Source of the DNA: Agromyces sp. H17E-10
GTDB taxonomy: Bacteria; Actinomycetota; Actinomycetes; Actinomycetales; Microbacteriaceae
Direction of reading: 5' to 3'
Assembly (NCBI RefSeq): GCF_022919715.1
Contig: NZ_CP095042.1
Location: forward strand, 3,968,001 to 4,032,000
DNA: 64,000 nucleotides
Shown here in pieces: positions 35,523 to 45,022 of this stretch. Each line of letters opens with the position of its first letter. Position 1 is the stretch's first letter. The notes beneath the pieces were generated by a model. That model did no database searches and was not told the origin of the DNA. It saw nothing but the letters and a program-made list of their open reading frames with translations. A program made the translations under genes and the position numbers.

Positions 35523-36761
35523 ATGACGCGCACAGTCGTGCCCGGCGGAGGCCCGGGGGGCCCCGCACCCGCACCACAGGTCGCCGACCGAACGATGACC
35601 AGCGCAGCCACGATCGAGTCCACACCGACCACTCCCACCGGCGGTGAGGCACCGGGCATGGTCGTCGTCGACGCTGTCACGAAGCGGTACGGCACCTCCA
35701 CCGCTGTCGACGGGATGTCGCTCACGATCGAGGCGGGCGAGTTCATCTCGCTGCTCGGGCCGTCGGGGTGCGGCAAGACCACGACGCTGCGCATGATCGC
35801 CGGCTTCGAGCAGCCCGACGTCGGCGACATTCGCGTCTCGGGTCGCTCGGTGCTCGGTGTGCCGCCCTACCGCCGCGACGTGAACACGGTGTTCCAGGCG
35901 TACGCGCTGTTCCCGCACATGTCGGTCGCGGAGAACGTCGCCTACGGCCTCCAGCAGCGCCGCACCCTCAAGTCCGAGGTGCGCGACCGTGTCGTCGAGG
36001 CGCTCGACCTCGTGCAGATGCGCCGCTTCGCCGACCGCAAGCCGACCCAGCTCTCGGGTGGCCAGCAGCAGCGCATCGCGCTCGCCCGTGCCCTCGTGAA
36101 CCGCCCCTCGGTGCTGCTCCTCGACGAGCCCCTCGGCGCGCTCGACCGGCAGCTGCGCGAGGAGATGCAGCTCGAGCTCAAGCTCCTGCAGTCGCGGCTC
36201 GGCATCACGTTCGTGTTCGTCACCCACGACCAGGGCGAGGCGCTCTCGATGAGCGACCGCATCGCGATCATGCGCGACGGCCGCATCGAGCAGCTGGCCG
36301 ATGCCGACACCGTCTACGCCCGGCCCGCCTCGGCGTACGTCGCCGCGTTCGTCGGCCAGCAGAACTTCTTCGGCGGCGAGGTCGCCGAGGGCGGTGCCGC
36401 CGTCGCGTCGACGTACGCGCTCGTGCGCGGTGCGACGGCCGAGCTCGCCGGGCTCGCGAACGGCCAGGCCGCGGTGCGGCCCGAGTTCGTCGAGATCGCC
36501 GCGGCACGGCCGGATGCCTCGAGCGAGGTCAACCTCGCACGCGGCACGCTGCTCGGGGTCTCGCACCTCGGCGAGACGATGCAGTACCTGGTGCGGCTCG
36601 GCGACGACCAGAGCCTCATCGTGCGCCGCCCCACCCCCGAGGCGCCGAACCTCACCGTCGGAGATCCCGTCGAGTGCTCGTGGCGCGCCGAGAGCGTGCT
36701 GCTGTTCCCCGCCGACGATGCGGCGAGCGCGGGCGGCTACGTCGCCCCGCCGACCGCCTGA
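35523..36761 (+). CDS. potA: polyamine ABC importer ATPase (PotA)
   Basis: A 412-residue ATPase. The core has Walker A GPSGCGKTT, FQAYALFPHMSVAENVAYGL, signature LSGGQQQRIALARAL, Walker B VLLLDEPLGALD and FVTHDQGEALSMSDRIAIM. A C-terminal TOBE domain follows (residues about 285-400). The first 45 or so residues before MVVVDAVTKRYG are a Pro/Gly/Thr-rich extension not needed for the fold. Its DNA resembles the 5' end of the downstream amine oxidase at 39937. The start at 35523 follows AAAGGAG by seven bases; ATG 35595 is an alternative that drops most of the extension. It drives spermidine/putrescine-type uptake with the next three gene products. Confidence 0.93.
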   Translation: MTRTVVPGGGPGGPAPAPQVADRTMTSAATIESTPTTPTGGEAPGMVVVDAVTKRYGTSTAVDGMSLTIEAGEFISLLGPSGCGKTTTLRMIAGFEQPDVGDIRVSGRSVLGVPPYRRDVNTVFQAYALFPHMSVAENVAYGLQQRRTLKSEVRDRVVEALDLVQMRRFADRKPTQLSGGQQQRIALARALVNRPSVLLLDEPLGALDRQLREEMQLELKLLQSRLGITFVFVTHDQGEALSMSDRIAIMRDGRIEQLADADTVYARPASAYVAAFVGQQNFFGGEVAEGGAAVASTYALVRGATAELAGLANGQAAVRPEFVEIAAARPDASSEVNLARGTLLGVSHLGETMQYLVRLGDDQSLIVRRPTPEAPNLTVGDPVECSWRAESVLLFPADDAASAGGYVAPPTA

Positions 36762-36788
36762 ACAACGACATCACACCAGGAGGCTCAG

Positions 36789-37973
36789 ATGACTGACTCG
36801 ATCCCCACCGTCCGCATCCTCGCGCACGAGAGCGCCGCGAAGATCATCGGCCACGAGCTCAACCGCCGCCGGTTCCTGAGCTTCGCCGCGGCCGCCGGCG
36901 CGACGGGCTTCCTCGCGGCCTGCTCGACGGGCGGCGGCACCCAGGGCGCGCCGGTCGCCACGGGCGGCCCGCTCGAGAGCGAGCTGTCCATCTACACGTG
37001 GGGCGACTACGACGACCCCGACGTGCTCGAGGCGTTCACGGCGGAGTTCGGCCCGAAGATCACGCTGTCGTCGGTCAGCTCGAACGAGGAGATGATCTCG
37101 AAGCTCGTCGCAGCCAAGGGCACCGGCGGCTTCGACATCGTGGTTCCGACCGGCATCTACATTCCGCAGATGGTCGAGAACGGCCTGCTGCAGAAGCTCA
37201 ACCATGACCTGATCCCGAACCTCGAGCACATGGACCCAGCGTTCATCGGCCGCGCGTGGGACCCCGAGAACGAGTACACCATCTGCAAGGACTGGGGCAC
37301 GACCGGATTCGTCTACGACAAGACCGTCATCACGCGTGAGCTCAAGGACTGGAACGACTTCCTCGACGCCGCGCAGAACGAGGCGAGCGGCAAGACCTCG
37401 CTCCTCGACGACCCGGCCTCGCAGACCGGTCTCTACTTCTGGGCGAACGGCATCGACTGGACCACGACCGACCCGGCCGAGCTCGACGCCGCCGAGGAGT
37501 ACCTCGTGAACACGCTCGCTCCGCACGTGTCGGCGTTCGACTCCTATCCGGGCGGCGCGGCCATCCCGCAGGCGACCCAGGCGCTGCTGCAGGCGTGGAA
37601 CGGCGACGCCCGCATAGGCATCCTCGAATCGAGCGACCCCGACCGCTGGCAGTGGGTGCTCGGCTCGCCCACCACGGAGATCTGGATGGACAACTGGGCC
37701 ATCCCGACGGGCGCCCCGAACCCCGAGGCCGCGCACGCCTTCATCAACTACGTGCTCGACCCCGAAAATTCGCTCGCCGAGCTCGACTACGTCGGTTACC
37801 ACACGGGCGTCGCCGGTATCGAGGAGGCCGCTCGAGCGGCCGAACTGCCGAGGCTCGACCTCGTGTTCCTCACGCCCGAGCAGATCGAGACGATGAGCGA
37901 GGGCGAAGTCACCGAGGCGCAGGCCCGCATCGTGGACATCTGGAACAAGACAAAGGCGGCCGCGGGTGAGTAA
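36789..37973 (+). CDS. potD: polyamine ABC importer substrate-binding lipoprotein (PotD)
   Basis: A 394-residue TAT-exported lipoprotein: NRRRFLSF twin-arginine motif (residues 25-32), then a lipobox FLAAC with the lipidated cysteine at 45. The mature domain is PotD/PotF-like: LSIYTWGDYDDPDVLEAFTAEFG, GGFDIVVPTGIYIPQM and MDNWAIPTGAPNPEAAHAFI. The aromatic/acidic residues in these segments line polyamine pockets in known structures. Ribosome site CAGGAGG is eight bases upstream. The stop overlaps the GTG of the next permease by eight bases. Confidence 0.93.
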   Translation: MTDSIPTVRILAHESAAKIIGHELNRRRFLSFAAAAGATGFLAACSTGGGTQGAPVATGGPLESELSIYTWGDYDDPDVLEAFTAEFGPKITLSSVSSNEEMISKLVAAKGTGGFDIVVPTGIYIPQMVENGLLQKLNHDLIPNLEHMDPAFIGRAWDPENEYTICKDWGTTGFVYDKTVITRELKDWNDFLDAAQNEASGKTSLLDDPASQTGLYFWANGIDWTTTDPAELDAAEEYLVNTLAPHVSAFDSYPGGAAIPQATQALLQAWNGDARIGILESSDPDRWQWVLGSPTTEIWMDNWAIPTGAPNPEAAHAFINYVLDPENSLAELDYVGYHTGVAGIEEAARAAELPRLDLVFLTPEQIETMSEGEVTEAQARIVDIWNKTKAAAGE

Positions 37974-38937
37974 GAAGTTCGGAGCCGGCGCCGCGCTTGC
38001 GATCCCCGCGTGGGCCTGGCTGCTGGTCTTCTTCGTCGCGCCGGTCGCGATGGTGATCTGGTTCAGCTTCGGCTACAAGCCCGGCATTTTCGGCACGCAC
38101 GCGAACGACGTGCTGTCGTTCGACCGCTACGCCGAGGCGATGTCGCCGACGTTCTTCGCCACCTTCCAGAACACGCTGTGGGTCGGAGTCGCGGGAACCC
38201 TGCTGTGCCTCGTCGTCGGCCTCCCGGTCGCCTACTGGATGGCCGTCAAGGCATCGCCCGCCCGACGTGGCCTGCTCGTCGCGCTCGTGATGGTGCCGTT
38301 CTGGACGAACTTCCTCGTGCGCACGATCGGCTGGCAGGTCATCCTCGCCCCCGAGGGCTGGCTGTCGACGAGCCTGCAGCAGCTCGGCCTCATCGGCGGG
38401 CCGCTCGACATCCTGTACACGCGCGGCGCCGTGCTGCTGGGCGTCGTCTACAACTACCTGCCGCTCATGATCCTGCCGCTGTACGTCGCGTTCGACCGCG
38501 TCGGCGGGCCGCTCCGCGAGGCGTCGAAGGACCTCGGGGCCGGCAAGTGGACGACGTTCTTCCGCATCACCCTGCCGCTCGCCCGGCCCGGGGTCGTTGC
38601 GGGCGTGCTGCTCGTGTTCATCCCGCTCATGGGCGACTACATCACCGCGACCGTGCTCGGCGGCGCGAAGGGCAACATGGTCGGCCAGCTCGTCGCGAGC
38701 CAGTTCCAGACCGCGCAGAACTGGGCCCTGGGCTCCGCGATGGCGGTGCTGCTCATCCTCGTGATCATGCTCACGGTCGCCGTCGGCGCGCTCGTCGTGT
38801 GGCTCGTCACGCTGCCCTTCCGCGCCCGCAACCGGCTCGTGATCGGCGACGCGGCAGAGATTGAAGTCCCGCACCCCGTAACCAGGGCCGTCGCAGCGCT
38901 CCGCGCCGAACCAGCGATCGAGGAGGTCTCAGCATGA
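37966..38937 (+). CDS. potB: polyamine ABC importer permease (PotB)
   Basis: A 323-residue membrane protein with a GTG start at 37966 inside the end of potD. It has about six helices (LAIPAWAWLLVFFVAPVAMV at the N-terminus). The EAA coupling loop reads REASKDLGAGKWTTFFRITLPLARPG and is followed by GDYITATVLGG, as in PotB/PotH. It forms a heterodimeric channel with the next gene product. A polar C-terminal tail follows the last helix. The last four bases overlap the next ATG. Confidence 0.93.
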   Translation: MSKKFGAGAALAIPAWAWLLVFFVAPVAMVIWFSFGYKPGIFGTHANDVLSFDRYAEAMSPTFFATFQNTLWVGVAGTLLCLVVGLPVAYWMAVKASPARRGLLVALVMVPFWTNFLVRTIGWQVILAPEGWLSTSLQQLGLIGGPLDILYTRGAVLLGVVYNYLPLMILPLYVAFDRVGGPLREASKDLGAGKWTTFFRITLPLARPGVVAGVLLVFIPLMGDYITATVLGGAKGNMVGQLVASQFQTAQNWALGSAMAVLLILVIMLTVAVGALVVWLVTLPFRARNRLVIGDAAEIEVPHPVTRAVAALRAEPAIEEVSA

Positions 38938-39851
38938 GCGCCCAACAGACCCAAGCATCACCACAGGCCGAACGGCTGCGTGAGGTTCCAGGCGAAGCAC
39001 CACAGCACAGGGTGCGCCGTCCGTGGTCCGACATCGTGCTCAACGTGTGGGGCGTCGCGGTGTTCGCGTTCCTGTTCGCGCCCATCGTCGTGATCGTCCT
39101 CTCGTCGTTCAACGTCGGCCGGCTCCTCGTCTCATGGCAGTCGTTCGGCTTCGACGCGTTCCTCGCGATCGCCTCGAAGCCCGCCATCCGCGACGCGGTC
39201 GTGATCTCGGTGCAGACCGGCTTCATCGCCGCGATCGTGGCGACGCTGCTCGGCACGCTCGCCGGCATCGCGATGGCGAGGCATCCCGGCAAGTGGGTCT
39301 GGTGGTTCCTCGGGCTGCTGCTGCTCGTGTCGGTGACCCCGGAGATCGTCGACGCCGTCGCACTGCTGCCGTGGATGGTGTTCCTCGGCCAAGACCTCGG
39401 CCTCGCGATCTTCAACGACGGCATCGTCCGCCTCGTGATCGGCCACTCGCTGTTCTCGGTCGCGGTCGTCTCGTACCTCGTGCGCGCCCGACTCGTCGGC
39501 CAGGACGCCCAGCTCGAGGAGGCCTCCGCTGACCTCTACGCGAAACCGTTCAACACGTTCCGCCGGGTGACCCTGCCCCTCGCGATGCCCGCCGTGCTCG
39601 CCGGCTTCCTGCTGTCGTTCACGCTGAGCCTCGACAACACCGTCATCGCCGCGTTTGTGCAGGTGTCGGGCACCACGCCGTGGCCCGTGTACGTGCTGAG
39701 CGCCCTGCGCAGCGGCCTGCGCCCCGAGATCGCCGCCGTCTCGACGATCATGCTCGTGCTCACGCTCATCGCGCTCGGCCTCGTGGCCTACGTGCTGCGC
39801 CGCGCCGGCGACTCGGCCGCCGACATCGCCCGCACCATGAGCGGCGGCTGA
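38934..39851 (+). CDS. potC: polyamine ABC importer permease (PotC)
   Basis: A 305-residue membrane protein with about six helices and a 35-residue hydrophilic N-terminal tail. Landmarks are [13 protein letters not shown] after TM1, the EAA-type loop [20 protein letters not shown], and [20 protein letters not shown] typical of PotC/PotI. It is the second channel subunit of the importer. The stop is followed after 85 bases by amine oxidase 3, with no clear terminator between, so import and oxidation genes may share a transcript. Confidence 0.93.
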   Translation: MSAQQTQASPQAERLREVPGEAPQHRVRRPWSDIVLNVWGVAVFAFLFAPIVVIVLSSFNVGRLLVSWQSFGFDAFLAIASKPAIRDAVVISVQTGFIAAIVATLLGTLAGIAMARHPGKWVWWFLGLLLLVSVTPEIVDAVALLPWMVFLGQDLGLAIFNDGIVRLVIGHSLFSVAVVSYLVRARLVGQDAQLEEASADLYAKPFNTFRRVTLPLAMPAVLAGFLLSFTLSLDNTVIAAFVQVSGTTPWPVYVLSALRSGLRPEIAAVSTIMLVLTLIALGLVAYVLRRAGDSAADIARTMSGG

Positions 39852-39936
39852 CCGGCACGCACCGCACCGAACGGCCACCGATTACCCGTCGCAGGTCCGT
39901 ACGTCCGCGACTGCCAGGACATCGAAGGAGAGAAGA

Positions 39937-41175
39937 ATGACGCGCACCGCAGTGCTCGGCGCAGGCCTCGCAGGCCTCGCCGCTGCGACCCAACTGGCCC
40001 GGGCCGGCCACGATGTGACCATTTTCGAAGCACGCGATCGTGTCGGAGGGCGCGTATGGTCGGAGACCATCACCGCGGCCGGCGGATACCACGTCATCGA
40101 GCGCGGAGCGGAATTCGTGCTCGACGGTTATTCAACCCTTCGCAGCTACTGCGAAGAACACCGTCTCGAGCTCGTCGAGACGGGGATGAGCTACTACGTC
40201 CGCACACCGGCCGACCGTCCCGAGGTCACCACCGCAGCGATGGCGGCGCTCGGGAGGGCCGCCGCCGAAGCCGCCGCCGACGGCCCCGACGAGCGGTCGG
40301 TCGCGGATGTCCTCGACGCCATCGGCGTCGAAGGGCCTACCCGCGAAGCGCTCGAGGCGAGAATCGAGATGTCGACGGCAGTCCGTATCGACCAGGTGAC
40401 GGCAGCAGAAACTCTCGAACACGTCGCCTCGTTCGAGCCCCAGCCGAGTTGGCGCATCGGCGGGGGCAACCAGAGCCTTCCCGATGCAATGGCGGTCGCG
40501 CTGGACGGCCGCGTCCGCCTGAGTTCCAGAGTCGACCACGTCGAGCAGCACGGCGACCGGGTGAGGATCAGCGTCGGCCACGATGACGAGTCCTTCGACT
40601 TCGCCGTGGTGGCGTTGCCGTTCGGCGTGCTCGCCGACCCCGCTTCCGTGCGCCTCGAGATCCCGCGATGGAAGCGTGACGCGATGTCCCGGGTCGTCCA
40701 GGGCAACGCTGCGAAACTCCACCTCGCTCTCGACGAGGCCCCCGCGACCAGCGCGGTGATGAGCGTTACGGGGAGATTCTGGACTTGGACCGCGAACGCG
40801 CTGGACGTCGGGGTCGCTCCCGTGCTCAACTGCTTCGGCGGAGAGATCGGTCACCTCCTCGATCTCCGCATCGACCGAGGTGAACGCGACTGGGAGCGGG
40901 CGGTCCGTGCGCTTCGCGCCGACTTGCCGATCGCCCCCGGGCGCGCCGTGCTCTCCGCTTGGCCGTTTGATCCGCTCGCCCGAGGTGCGTACACGGCGCA
41001 CAGCCCGCGTTTCACGACCGCGGACGCGGAGGCACTTGCTGCCCCGCATGGGCGGCTCTACTTCGCGGGGGAGTACATCGACCCCGAGTTCACCGGTCTC
41101 ATGGAAGGCGCACTTCGCAGCGGCGACCGGGCCGCCGCAGCGCTCCTCGCCGCCGAAGGGAACGTCGCGGCATGA
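39937..41175 (+). CDS. flavin-containing amine oxidase, copy 3
   Basis: A 412-residue FAD amine oxidase; ATG 39937 follows GAAGGAGAG. Flavin motifs are [30 protein letters not shown], and C-terminal [36 protein letters not shown] replaces the DLGASWIHG segment. [12 protein letters not shown] is the usual central motif before the second FAD strand. It lies directly after potADBC, so it probably oxidises the imported amine to an aldehyde plus H2O2. It is coupled by ATGA to a cupin and then a semialdehyde dehydrogenase. Confidence 0.9.
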   Translation: MTRTAVLGAGLAGLAAATQLARAGHDVTIFEARDRVGGRVWSETITAAGGYHVIERGAEFVLDGYSTLRSYCEEHRLELVETGMSYYVRTPADRPEVTTAAMAALGRAAAEAAADGPDERSVADVLDAIGVEGPTREALEARIEMSTAVRIDQVTAAETLEHVASFEPQPSWRIGGGNQSLPDAMAVALDGRVRLSSRVDHVEQHGDRVRISVGHDDESFDFAVVALPFGVLADPASVRLEIPRWKRDAMSRVVQGNAAKLHLALDEAPATSAVMSVTGRFWTWTANALDVGVAPVLNCFGGEIGHLLDLRIDRGERDWERAVRALRADLPIAPGRAVLSAWPFDPLARGAYTAHSPRFTTADAEALAAPHGRLYFAGEYIDPEFTGLMEGALRSGDRAAAALLAAEGNVAA

Positions 41176-41528
41176 CTGGATTCGTCGCTACCCGATTCGA
41201 GCACTCGGCCATCGACTGGCCGGACGACGTTGCGATTGCCGCCGACCGAGTCCTGAAGGGCACGCCGACGGCGTCCACGTTCGTCATCGAGGACGCTTCC
41301 ACCCACCAGCTCGGACTGTGGCGTGTCACTCCTGGCGAATTCGTCACCGATCATGCGGGCTACCTGGAGTACATCCACGTCCTATCCGGGACTGGCCGGC
41401 TCATCGACGAGGGCGGTGTCGCGCTCGATCTCGGCCCCGGCGTCACCGTGCTCATGCAGCCCGGCTGGAGGGGCCGTTGGGTCGTCCACGAGACCATCAC
41501 CAAGGCGTACACCGTGATCAACTCATGA
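41172..41528 (+). CDS. small cupin protein (Cupin_3/DUF861-like), copy A
   Basis: A 118-residue single-domain cupin: [20 protein letters not shown] (first motif, with His and Glu), then [20 protein letters not shown] (second motif) and [11 protein letters not shown] at the end, matching Cupin_3 proteins related to EutQ and ureidoglycine aminohydrolase. It overlaps the amine oxidase stop and the dehydrogenase start (ATGA on both sides), so it is made in step with both. Whether it is an enzyme acting on an amino-aldehyde intermediate or a sensor is unknown. Confidence 0.85.
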   Translation: MTGFVATRFEHSAIDWPDDVAIAADRVLKGTPTASTFVIEDASTHQLGLWRVTPGEFVTDHAGYLEYIHVLSGTGRLIDEGGVALDLGPGVTVLMQPGWRGRWVVHETITKAYTVINS

Positions 41529-43015
41529 GCGCGCTCCCGGACCCGACGGTCACGAACCGTGAGCACGAGCTGCTGGCGTCCGTCCCCGACGGCCTGTTCA
41601 TCGACGGATGCTGGCGTAGGGCGACCGGCGGCGTCACGATGACGGTTTCCGATCCTGCGACCGGTGAACCCGTCAAGGAGGTCGCGAACGCTTCGCCCGA
41701 GGATGGACTGGCAGCGCTCGACGCAGCGAGTGAGGCCTTCCCCGCTTGGGCGGCGAGGCCGGCGCGGCAGCGGGCGGAGATCCTCCGGCGGGCGTTCGAC
41801 CTGCTGCAGGAGCGCAAGGAAGACTTCGCACTGTTGCTGACGATCGAGATGGGAAAGCCGCTTCCCGAGGCGCGCAATGAAGTCGACTACGGTGCTGAGT
41901 TTCTCCGCTGGTTCAGCGAGGAAGCCGTGCGGATTCAGGGTCGGTACGGTGAGAATCCCGAGGGAACGGGCCGTGTGATCGTCTCGCAGCACCCCGTGGG
42001 TCCGTGCTTCCTGATCACCCCTTGGAACTTCCCTCTGGCGATGGCGACCCGCAAGATCGCACCGGCGCTTGCCGCCGGTTGCACCGTGGTAATCAAGCCG
42101 GCCGAGCTCACCCCGCTGACGATGCTCGCCTTCGCACAGCTACTGCAGGACGCCGGCGTGCCGGGCGGTGTCGTCAACGTGATCACCACATCGATGTCCG
42201 GGGACGTCTCGGAGCCGATCATCCGTGATCCGCGGCTCCGGAAGCTCTCATTCACCGGGTCGACGCGGGTCGGTCAGCGCCTCCTTCGGCAGGCAGCGCA
42301 CGGCGTGCTGCGCACATCGATGGAACTGGGCGGGAACGCGCCGTTCGTCGTCTTTGATGACGCTGATCTCGACAAGGCGGTCGAGGGGGCGATCGCGGCG
42401 AAATTCCGCAACACCGGTCAGGCCTGTACGGCGGCGAACCGGTTCATCGTGCAACGATCCCTCGCCGACGAGTTCGCCGAACGGGCGACCGACCGGGTGA
42501 GCGGACTCCGCCTCGGTCGCGGAACCGAGGAGGGCGTGGCGATCGGCCCCCTCATCAACGAAGCCGCGGTTACGAAAGCGGATCGCCTGGTGCAGGACGC
42601 GGTCGCCCGTGGCGCCTTCGTGACCACCGGTGGCAGGAGGGCGGGGGAGCGCCGTGGTGCCTTCTACGAACCGACCGTCGTGAAGGACGTGCAGCCGGGG
42701 TCAGAGATCCTGCACGAGGAGATCTTCGGACCAGTCCTCGCGATCATCCCGTTCGACGACGAGCAGGACGCCGTGCGCATCGCGAACGACACCGACTACG
42801 GCCTCGTGTCGTACGTGTACACCGAGAACCTCGCCCGCGGCCAGCGGATGATCGAGCGTCTTCAGACCGGAATGATGGGCCTGAACACGGGCGTCGTCTC
42901 CAATGCGGCCGCACCGTTCGGCGGCTGGAAGAGGTCTGGACTCGGACGCGAGGGCGGGGCCGAAGGGATCCACGAGTATCTCCAAACCAAGTACACGCTC
43001 GCACCGCGCAGCTAG
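41525..43015 (+). CDS. gabD: NAD(P)-dependent aldehyde dehydrogenase (succinate-semialdehyde dehydrogenase-like)
   Basis: A 496-residue ALDH of normal length. The catalytic Glu is in MELGGNAP (E267), the nucleophile cysteine in NTGQACTAANRF (C301), the cofactor-binding FTGSTRVGQRLL and ITPWNFPLAMATRKIAPALA are intact, and EIFGPVLAIIPF is the C-terminal conserved block. The pattern matches the GabD/succinate- or glutarate-semialdehyde branch. It would oxidise the aldehyde made by amine oxidase 3, for example 4-aminobutyraldehyde-derived products, to an acid feeding central metabolism. Exact substrate is inferred. It starts in the cupin stop (ATGA). Confidence 0.92.
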   Translation: MSALPDPTVTNREHELLASVPDGLFIDGCWRRATGGVTMTVSDPATGEPVKEVANASPEDGLAALDAASEAFPAWAARPARQRAEILRRAFDLLQERKEDFALLLTIEMGKPLPEARNEVDYGAEFLRWFSEEAVRIQGRYGENPEGTGRVIVSQHPVGPCFLITPWNFPLAMATRKIAPALAAGCTVVIKPAELTPLTMLAFAQLLQDAGVPGGVVNVITTSMSGDVSEPIIRDPRLRKLSFTGSTRVGQRLLRQAAHGVLRTSMELGGNAPFVVFDDADLDKAVEGAIAAKFRNTGQACTAANRFIVQRSLADEFAERATDRVSGLRLGRGTEEGVAIGPLINEAAVTKADRLVQDAVARGAFVTTGGRRAGERRGAFYEPTVVKDVQPGSEILHEEIFGPVLAIIPFDDEQDAVRIANDTDYGLVSYVYTENLARGQRMIERLQTGMMGLNTGVVSNAAAPFGGWKRSGLGREGGAEGIHEYLQTKYTLAPRS

Positions 43016-43045
43016 AACCACACCTTACGAAGGAGCTATCAACAC

Positions 43046-44383
43046 ATGGAGAAACACGACGTCATCGTGCTCGGAGCCGGCCTGGCCGGACTCAGCGCGG
43101 CGCGGGACCTTGCCGCGGCAGGAGTGGATGTGATCGTCGTCGAGGCTCGAGCACGGGCCGGAGGGCGCGTCGAGCAGGCCAAGACGCCCGACGGCCGGCT
43201 CGTTCAACTCGGCGGCGAGATCATCGGCAGCTTCCACACCGCATACAAGGAGTTGGTCGGAGAGCTCGGGCTGACGCTCGTCCCGACTTTTGTGGCCAGC
43301 AATGGTGAGACCAGCTGGAGCCTCGCCGACGGCTCGTTCCTCGGCGACGACCTGCCGTGGATGAGCAGTGGCGACCGTCGCGTCTACGACGCGATCGAGA
43401 AGCAGTTCTCGGCCCTGGCCGCGACGGTGAATCCGGACGACCCGTGGTCGCACCCCGATGCCGAGCGACTGGATGCCCTCTCCATCGCCGAATGGGTCCG
43501 TGGCGAGGGCGGGTCGCCGTCGGTTCTCCGCGCGCTCGAACTCTCGGCCAAGGCGCTTGCCGACTCGTCGATCGAGCGTTCGTCGCTGCTCGCGTACCTC
43601 CGCAAGGAGTCAGCTGCCGGAGCGGACGGCTTCTACAATTACGACGCTTGGGAGAACGAGCGGGTGCTCGAGGGCTCCGCAACCGTGGCCCTTCGAATGG
43701 CCGATGACCTCGGTGAGCGCATCCGCTACAGCAGCCCTGTCGAGCAGGTACGGATCGATAGACGGAAGAGCACGGTGCGCCTGGCGACGGGTGAGATCCT
43801 CGGCGCAACAGCGATCGTCTCGGCGCTTCCTGTCGGACCACTTCGCGATGTCCGTGTCGAAGGTGTGAGCGACGCACGAATGGCATCGCTGCACGCGCAG
43901 CGGAACGCGCTCACGGTCAAAGTCGCAGCTGTCTACCCGGACTCCTTCTGGGAGAACGATGGGCGCAACGGAACCAGCTACATGGAGCAGACGCTCCTCG
44001 GCGGAACCTGGGCGCAAAGCGACGGCGTCCTGTCAGGCCTCCTGCCTCCGTCGAGTCTCGCCGAGTACTTCGCCACGCCTCTGGACCGCCGACAAGCGGA
44101 ACTCACCGACGAGCTCATCACAGTCGTCGGCAAGCAGGCCGACGAGTACTCCCAGTTCTACCTCCGCAACTGGGCGACCGACAGGTGGACGCAGGGATAC
44201 GCCACCGGTTGGCGGCCCGGCGATGTCATGGCCGTCGGGCCGCTCCACGGCTCCCACGAGCCGCCGTTCTACGTGTGCGGGTCGGACCAGTGGGTGTGCG
44301 GCTACATGGAGGGCGCGGTTCGCACCGGTCGAGCCGCAGCCGCCGCCGTCCTCCAGGGGAGCGAAGGGAAACAGAGCCGATGA
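43046..44383 (+). CDS. flavin-containing amine oxidase (putrescine-oxidase-like), copy 4
   Basis: A 445-residue FAD amine oxidase; ATG 43046 follows GAAGGAG by ten bases. Motifs: [50 protein letters not shown], and a central EGSATVALRMADDLGERIRY. The C-terminal FYVCGSDQWVCGYMEGAVRTG replaces the usual AGE with CGSD, which alters the residues next to the flavin. The general plan is closest to bacterial putrescine/monoamine oxidases. It overlaps a second cupin gene by four bases, repeating the oxidase-cupin pairing seen at 39937-41528. Confidence 0.88.
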   Translation: MEKHDVIVLGAGLAGLSAARDLAAAGVDVIVVEARARAGGRVEQAKTPDGRLVQLGGEIIGSFHTAYKELVGELGLTLVPTFVASNGETSWSLADGSFLGDDLPWMSSGDRRVYDAIEKQFSALAATVNPDDPWSHPDAERLDALSIAEWVRGEGGSPSVLRALELSAKALADSSIERSSLLAYLRKESAAGADGFYNYDAWENERVLEGSATVALRMADDLGERIRYSSPVEQVRIDRRKSTVRLATGEILGATAIVSALPVGPLRDVRVEGVSDARMASLHAQRNALTVKVAAVYPDSFWENDGRNGTSYMEQTLLGGTWAQSDGVLSGLLPPSSLAEYFATPLDRRQAELTDELITVVGKQADEYSQFYLRNWATDRWTQGYATGWRPGDVMAVGPLHGSHEPPFYVCGSDQWVCGYMEGAVRTGRAAAAAVLQGSEGKQSR

Positions 44384-44757
44384 ACAGCAAGATCCGGCCT
44401 CTGCCCACGTCCGACATCGCAGGTCCCAGCATGACCGCGAGCTCTTACGTGACGCCAGAAGCGTTGCGCACCGGTGATCCGCACGAATGCGAGCTTTCGC
44501 ATCTGGTCAGCGCCGACGGCCGCTTCGTTGTCGGCATCTGGTCGGCGGAGCCATACAGTGAGCACGTCGATTCGTACGGGGGATACGAGTACACCCGCGT
44601 AATCGAGGGTCGGGTCACGCTCACCGATACCGACGGCGTAATTCGCAGCTTCGGACCTGGCGATGCCTTCACGATCGAACCGGGCTGGTCTGGTGAATAT
44701 CGTGTCGACGAACGTCTCATGAAGCAGTTCGTCTACTACGAGAGTGACGACGCCTGA
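44380..44757 (+). CDS. small cupin protein (Cupin_3/DUF861-like), copy B
   Basis: A 125-residue cupin: FVVGIWSAEPYSEHVDSYGG, YEYTRVIEGRVTLTDTDG, then FGPGDAFTIEPGWSGEYRV and LMKQFVYYE. It belongs to the same small cupin group as the 41172 protein but is clearly diverged. The ATG lies in the stop of amine oxidase 4, so it is translationally coupled. A role in handling amine-derived intermediates is inferred from the repeated pairing; no reaction can be assigned. Confidence 0.83.
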   Translation: MNSKIRPLPTSDIAGPSMTASSYVTPEALRTGDPHECELSHLVSADGRFVVGIWSAEPYSEHVDSYGGYEYTRVIEGRVTLTDTDGVIRSFGPGDAFTIEPGWSGEYRVDERLMKQFVYYESDDA

Positions 44758-44786
44758 CCTGACTCACTCGATCCTGCCGCGTTCTC

Positions 44787-44986
44787 CTACCCGGTGGACA
44801 GTACCCAGCCGAGCTCCTTCTCGACGTACGCCATCGCCAGTTCACCCGCACGTCGCGGGGGGAGAACTCGGGATCCTGCAACGCCATTTGCGTCGACATC
44901 CCGTGGAGCAGGGCCGTGAACGTCAGCACGAAGCTCCGCGGCTCAACCGGCAGTGACCGAATACTCAGCAAACTCTCGCATTTCAA
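44787..44986 (-). pseudogene. TetR-family regulator remnant (C-terminal fragment, frameshifted)
   Basis: On the minus strand the frame from 44986 reads VEPRSFVLTFTALLHGMSTQ, MALQDPEFSPRDVR, typical of a TetR C-terminal ligand domain. Homology then jumps frame near 44840-44850 (a net +2 or -1 shift) to ELAMAYVEKELGWVLSTG and a stop at 44787-44789. The DNA-binding half is missing: amine oxidase 5 begins 37 bases beyond the upstream limit. This is the decayed 3' end of a regulator gene that once lay divergent from amine oxidase 5. The rest of this 265-base gap holds the ribosome site GGAAGGAAAAG for the oxidase. Confidence 0.75.
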
Positions 44987-45022
44987 GTTCGAACGCGATC
45001 AAACAGGTGGAAGGAAAAGCGG

